Below, piece by piece: positions 60,177 through 64,000 of a stretch of DNA of 64,000 bases. A program made the position numbers and the translations under genes. Under the pieces are notes generated by a model that searched no databases, was not told the origin of the DNA, and worked only from the letters and a program-made list of their open reading frames with translations. Every line of letters begins with the position of its first letter. Within the stretch, counting starts at the first letter, position 1. The DNA comes from Ehretia macrophylla (Eukaryota > Streptophyta > Magnoliopsida > Boraginales > Ehretiaceae): NCBI GenBank assembly GCA_037974665.1, contig CM075764.1, forward strand, positions 89,770,825 to 89,834,824, written 5' to 3'.

Positions 60177-62673
60177 CTTCACGTTTGTAGCCATCACCAC
60201 GGAAGCCAAATGGACACTCAAGCCTATTACATTCGATTCCTGAATCACATAAAAAAAGACTTAGACTGAGATCGAGAAAAAGTAACCCTTAAATGTGTAC
60301 ACTTGCTAAACCAATAGGTCATATGCAATGACCGTATGAAATACAAGACGATCAATTGCACTAGTAGTACTTTTTTTCTTTTCAATGTACATCAAGATCG
60401 TGTCTCAGGCAAGTATAAGCTCAAATCTTGTTTTGTTTCAACATATATGGTTAAAATATACCAAATATTTTAAGAAATGACACAGAAAGGGACTTAAGAA
60501 GCAAATAAGATATTTAACTATTGACGTATGTATCTCATGCTTTTGTGAGGCACAGATACCATTGTAACCTTCCATGTGAATAGGTTTTCCCCCTCATAAG
60601 TTCATATAAAAGGATACAATAATGAAGATAGAGACTTGTCAACTTCTCTCTATGCAAAAAAGCACAATAATAGATAGGACATCTGAGCAATGAAGCAAGA
60701 CCTGATGCTTTAAGGTGTCAATGCTACAACTAAACTCTGCTGCCCTATCTTTGAAAATGAGAAAAATGTCTTCTACGTCTTTGGGACTTGCAAAGAAAAG
60801 TAATGGCACAGTTCAGAATGAGGTTTTTTTCTTACTTTCGAACATAGTTGGTTTGCTGATCTCACAGTCTACGGCATTCCGACAATGAACATACTAGAGT
60901 ACACGGAGAAGGCAAATGAACAGAGGCACTCACAAAAATAGCTACAGGGGAGGTGCACAACGAAGGATTCTATAAGGTAAACAAAAATTAGGAGAACGTG
61001 GGAGTTGAACTAATCAGGTTTTTTATGTTCCTTTCTTCAGATTCTTCAACAAACTATGCAGCTAACAAGGTAGAAATGTTGGAATTTTTTAGTTGTGGGC
61101 TTCCGCTAATTGAATATTTTGTTGTTTTTAAAAGACGGGTTGAGGTTGACCAGTAAAGCCCAAAACATAATTTTATAGTGATCCACTCCAGTTGGGCCTA
61201 GGTCCGTCTCATGGATATTATTTTCAGTGGTGTGATATGTAAGGTATAGAGCCTGTTTAATTTATAAGGCAACTTGATGGGGGGGGGGGGGGAGGGAGGG
61301 GGAGGGGGGGCTAATACAGTTTTTAGGCTAGGCCCTCTCTCCCATCCAGAATACTAATAGTCTATATATAGGCTATTAGGATTGGCTTGCCCCATTGATA
61401 GCCACCATACAAAAGTTGGAGAGGGAGAGGGAGAGGGAGCCCCTAGCTTAGGCATGCCTACCATAACATGCCGCTAAAGATTTTCTCGCAGGATTATCAA
61501 AAGGTTTCTTCATTGTAGCAAATTAAGAATTATGACTTGGAGTTCAAGTAAGTTTTCTAATCTTGAATTCAACGTGTTCATAATGGTGTTCTATTTTTTG
61601 ATATTAGATCCTGTAAAATCTAACAAGAAATTCTTATCTTGAAGCTGAGAGCAATTTACAATCGACTTTAGATGCTAAACAAATTTATAATATCAGAATT
61701 CCACTTTCTTATTGATGTTCATGTTCCATATTAAACTTCGAAGAATCAAAACAATTCCATGGAGCATGGCAGATCTCCGCGAAAGGCCATATTTGTTCAC
61801 ATAAGCATAAATGAATCATCCATAGAATAGTTACACATTGTTATACATCCAAACAAACCAATCTAATACACATCAATAAGCATGCTTCAACATTTGCAGT
61901 TAATTTGCTTTCCTTTAATAAGAGAGTCTGATAACTGAAGCAAAATACGAAAAGACAAGACTATATAAGCCGACATCTACATAAACAAATAATCCAACCA
62001 AATTTACATTTCCTCTACATAAAAAATTCAAAAGAAAAACACACAACATTCAACGATTCTAACTATTCCATAAATTAAATCAAAATTCTCACATGAAAAC
62101 ATATAAATTTCCCTAAAATTAAGAAATCTATCTAGAATAACAGTAGTTACAGCAATAAAATTTACAAGTTTTCAATTTTTAATCCAAAATCAATCCTTTC
62201 AGATAAAAATGAATAAATTAACGAAAAAAGAAAAAAGATAGCTGAGAATACGTTCATTAGCTATGTATCCATTGCTAGTTTCGATAGGGACCATTCTACC
62301 AGCTCCAACGCCTGCCTTCTCCTCATCCTTAGATACTTGGAACCTGTACTTTGGAAGGACACTGAGGTCTGCCTCTGATGCACCTTCCTGCGCATTGAAG
62401 AAAAAATGTATTCACCAAAGTATAAATAATTCTCCCCCACCCTCAGAAAAACAAAAATTGAATATATATGTATATATATATACACACTCACACACACATA
62501 TATAATGTCCCGGAGTACAATTGATGCCCTTGTAACTTACCTGGCCTGCAACGGCATAAAGAATTGCAATGATGCAAGGCAAGCAGCAACAAAGAGCAAT
62601 CCCTATTAAACATGCCAAAACAACACAAAAAATGGCAAAGAACACATCGAATGCCAGAAATACCACAGCCAAC
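60177..62673 (-). pseudogene. Decayed fragment of a membrane RING-type E3 ubiquitin ligase gene (At1g63170/At1g12760-like)
   Basis: Exon 62541-62673 (acceptor TTGCAG, donor GTAAGT) encodes [20 protein letters not shown], then [20 protein letters not shown]. This is the last transmembrane pair of this ligase family. Exon 62387 to about 62249 continues in phase, EGASEADLSVLPKYRFQVSK to GYIANERILS, again a family signature, but its donor reads AG-CT instead of AG-GT. The next in-phase exon-like block, 60702-60786 (SPKDVEDIFLIFKDRAAEFS), sits where SPEDAECCICL should start the RING, but the zinc-binding cysteines are gone. 60177-60239 may be the tail. The N-terminal half is absent. A solo LTR interrupts the large intron. 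I infer a captured, non-functional copy. Confidence 0.65.
61077..61625 (+). mobile_element. Solo LTR, 549 bp, with AGAAA target duplication
   Basis: Begins TGTTGGAATTTT and ends AAAATCTAACA, with AGAAA at 61072-61076 and 61626-61630. It has no internal domain. It contains a G14 run at 61279-61292 followed by a GGAGGGAGGGGGAGGGGGGG-type tract, and a GGGAGA repeat near 61421-61438. Orientation is arbitrary. The lineage was not identified. Confidence 0.75.
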
Positions 62674-62689
62674 CTGCAATACCTTGGGA

Positions 62690-62900
62690 GTGGGTGGCAC
62701 GGGTCGGAGGTGGTGGACGACTTGTGGTGGCGCGGTAAGGTAGTGAAGGCCGTGGAGGGAACGGTGAGGTGGTGAAGGCCGTGTTGGCGCGGTAAGGTGG
62801 TGAGGTGGTGAAGGTCGTAGTGGTGCAGTAAAGTGGTGAGGTGGTGAAGGTCGTGGGTGGCGCGGTAAGATGGTGAAGGTCGGGGTGGCGCGGTGGCTTC
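62690..62900. repeat. GGTGGTGAAGG-type GC-rich minisatellite
   Basis: Repeats of 'gcggtaaggtggtgaagg' with 'ccgtgg' or 'tcgtgg' variants, about 30-35 bp per unit, roughly six units. The opposite strand encodes a His/Thr/Leu-rich frame that is a by-product. It lies just outside the captured ligase exon and may mark the capture junction. Confidence 0.7.
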
Positions 62901-62999
62901 GAGAGAGAAAAAATGGAAAAAAAAAAAGAACGAACGGGGTTGTGCGGTGCTGCCCTCTTGTTTATGTCGGGCTGGGCGACAAAAGGGCCACAAGGCCCT

Positions 63000-63680
63000 T
63001 TGTCGCTAAGCCCTAATAAGGAGATAACAATAACGCGGCCCAAAGTCCAACTTTGAGACAATTGGGCGACCATAGGACCATTGATTGTTGCCCAATTGTC
63101 ACAAATTGCGACTAACGGGCCACAATTATATATACATTACTAGTGTTATAATAAATTTTAAATTAATTATTTTATATTAAATATGAAACTTTTGTCTCAT
63201 TTAAAAACTAAAATTTATTTTATATTAATTTTTTGAAAATATATTTTATATTATTTAAAAGCTACTATTTATTTTTTTATTATTAATTTAAAATTAATCA
63301 ATTTATTTTTTTTTATTGAGATTTTGTAGTCCCTTGATAGCCATTGACAACCAAAGGGCGACCAAATAATTATATTTTGTCACCATTAGGTAATTAATGT
63401 TTTTGTTTTAAATTACTCTTCTAAACTATATATTCTCTTTTATTATCTTAAATATGTACAACCTTCATACCATTAAGTAAACCATAAAATATATTTTCAA
63501 TCAAAAGATAATAGATCTAGCACAAACTTATAATATATTTGTTATTACTAATTCTTATGTTCTAAATCAATAACTTTTTTATGAACATGAACATTTCGTA
63601 GCTCCTTCATAGCCATTGCCGACCAAAATCTTATTTTTTGTCACCATTTGGTGGCCAATGGCCACCACGGGACTACGAAC
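63000..63680. repeat. Subterminal-type repeats of the second CACTA, right side
   Basis: Three GC-rich patches, near 63045-63125, 63325-63390 and 63595-63690, carry 'gggcgacca', 'gtcaccattaggta', 'tagccattgacaacc' and 'gactacgaac', set in AT-rich DNA. They resemble the left subterminal words. 63690-64000 is AT-rich with nothing else seen. Confidence 0.55.
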
Positions 63681-64000
63681 TATCATGCAAATGATAGAAT
63701 TTATTTGATATAATCAATTCTTTTATTTTAAATAGCTCTTCTAAGTTATATATTATATTTTATTATAGTCATTCTTCAATTTACACTAATTCATTGATGG
63801 TAGTGGGAAATTAGAATTTTATTGGAATGCAAAATACTAATGACAATGATAAAATCTTCATTGTTTTTCACTTTGTATTTCAGTAATCCTACTTTTGTTA
63901 ATTATAATATAGAATTATTAATCATCAATTCATTTTCATGCTCTTATATCTTAAATATGTACAACCTTATACCATTAAATAAATCTTAAAATATATTTTC

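Larger units (their letters stand above)
58181..64000. mobile_element. Second CACTA element, left end plus gene fragment, runs past the window edge
   Basis: CACTACAAGAAAATTGATTT at 58181 is a textbook CACTA terminus. Subterminal repeats ('gggcgacca', 'tggtagccaaaatttgtagc', 'cgtctccatttggtagcc') follow, and similar words return at 63000-63680 ('gggcgaccaaataatt', 'ttcgtagctccttcatagcc', 'tggtggccaatggccacc'). The inverse terminus is not in the window, so the element should end right of 64000. It is a different family from 36938-48465. No transposase is seen; the cargo is a host-gene fragment. Confidence 0.7.

Noticed and set aside
60177..60239. EGF-like reading (ECPFGFRGDGYK) of this exon-like block
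   Set aside because: The phase that agrees with neighbouring exon-like blocks gives a different frame; the EGF-like frame lacks the usual cysteine spacing.
62412..62993. 193-codon minus-strand frame read as one protein
   Set aside because: Only its middle is a real exon of the E3 ligase fragment; the N-terminal part is minisatellite and the C-terminal part is intron after a GTAAGT donor.

Overview
The window is nuclear DNA of a flowering plant, most likely a eudicot. It is AT-rich, its genes have GT-AG introns, and nearly all of it is transposable elements of plant lineages: Ty3/gypsy and Ty1/copia LTR elements, an L1-type LINE, a SINE, CACTA transposons and Mutator-type foldback MITEs. Only one host gene looks intact: a secreted glycine-rich, Cys-tailed protein at 23869-24489 (two exons). 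A decayed paralogue of its last exon lies at 205-369. Their 3' flanks also match (370-690 plus 2297-2700, against 24490-25290), so this is an old segmental duplication later stuffed with transposons.

Layout. 1-7.6 kb: GRP pseudogene, two foldback MITEs with exact 9-10 bp target duplications, microsatellites, and a truncated copia gag with PBS and one LTR on the minus strand. 7654-20152: one 12.5-kb LTR retrotransposon with ATAGG target duplications. It carries gag and a damaged protease but no visible reverse transcriptase or integrase; much of the space is tandem 59-bp and 57-bp repeats. Its 3' LTR is split by a 2.5-kb solo LTR with CCTAT target duplications. 20.2-29 kb: foldback MITEs, a SINE inserted just upstream of the GRP TATA box, the GRP gene, and two unrelated MITEs sharing one target site. 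29.0-31.6 kb: degenerate LINE. 31.7-36.9 kb: AT-rich sequence with two more MITEs.

36938-48465 is a complete-ended CACTA (En/Spm) transposon: terminal inverted repeats, subterminal repeats, a TNP2-type transposase and a second Transposase_24-type gene (both on the minus strand, both interrupted), a GC-rich hairpin array, and a short plus-strand ORF with a DLNEPP (EAR-like) motif. 48.5-58.2 kb holds a foldback element, LRR-kinase exon relics, a truncated copy of the same gypsy LTR family seen at 17344, and a decayed copia element (GAG, INT, RT, RNase H, PPT and 3' LTR, minus strand). From 58181 to beyond the window edge a second CACTA element begins; it carries a decayed fragment of a membrane RING-type E3 ligase gene, itself hit by a 549-bp solo LTR.

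The genes do not form a pathway. The story is nested insertion, and many target-site duplications are readable enough to give boundaries and partial order. The best candidates for something undescribed are the protein-poor, minisatellite-filled gag-only gypsy element, the hairpin array plus EAR-motif small ORF of the CACTA element, and the gene-carrying CACTA at the right edge. All identifications are by eye; no database search was run.
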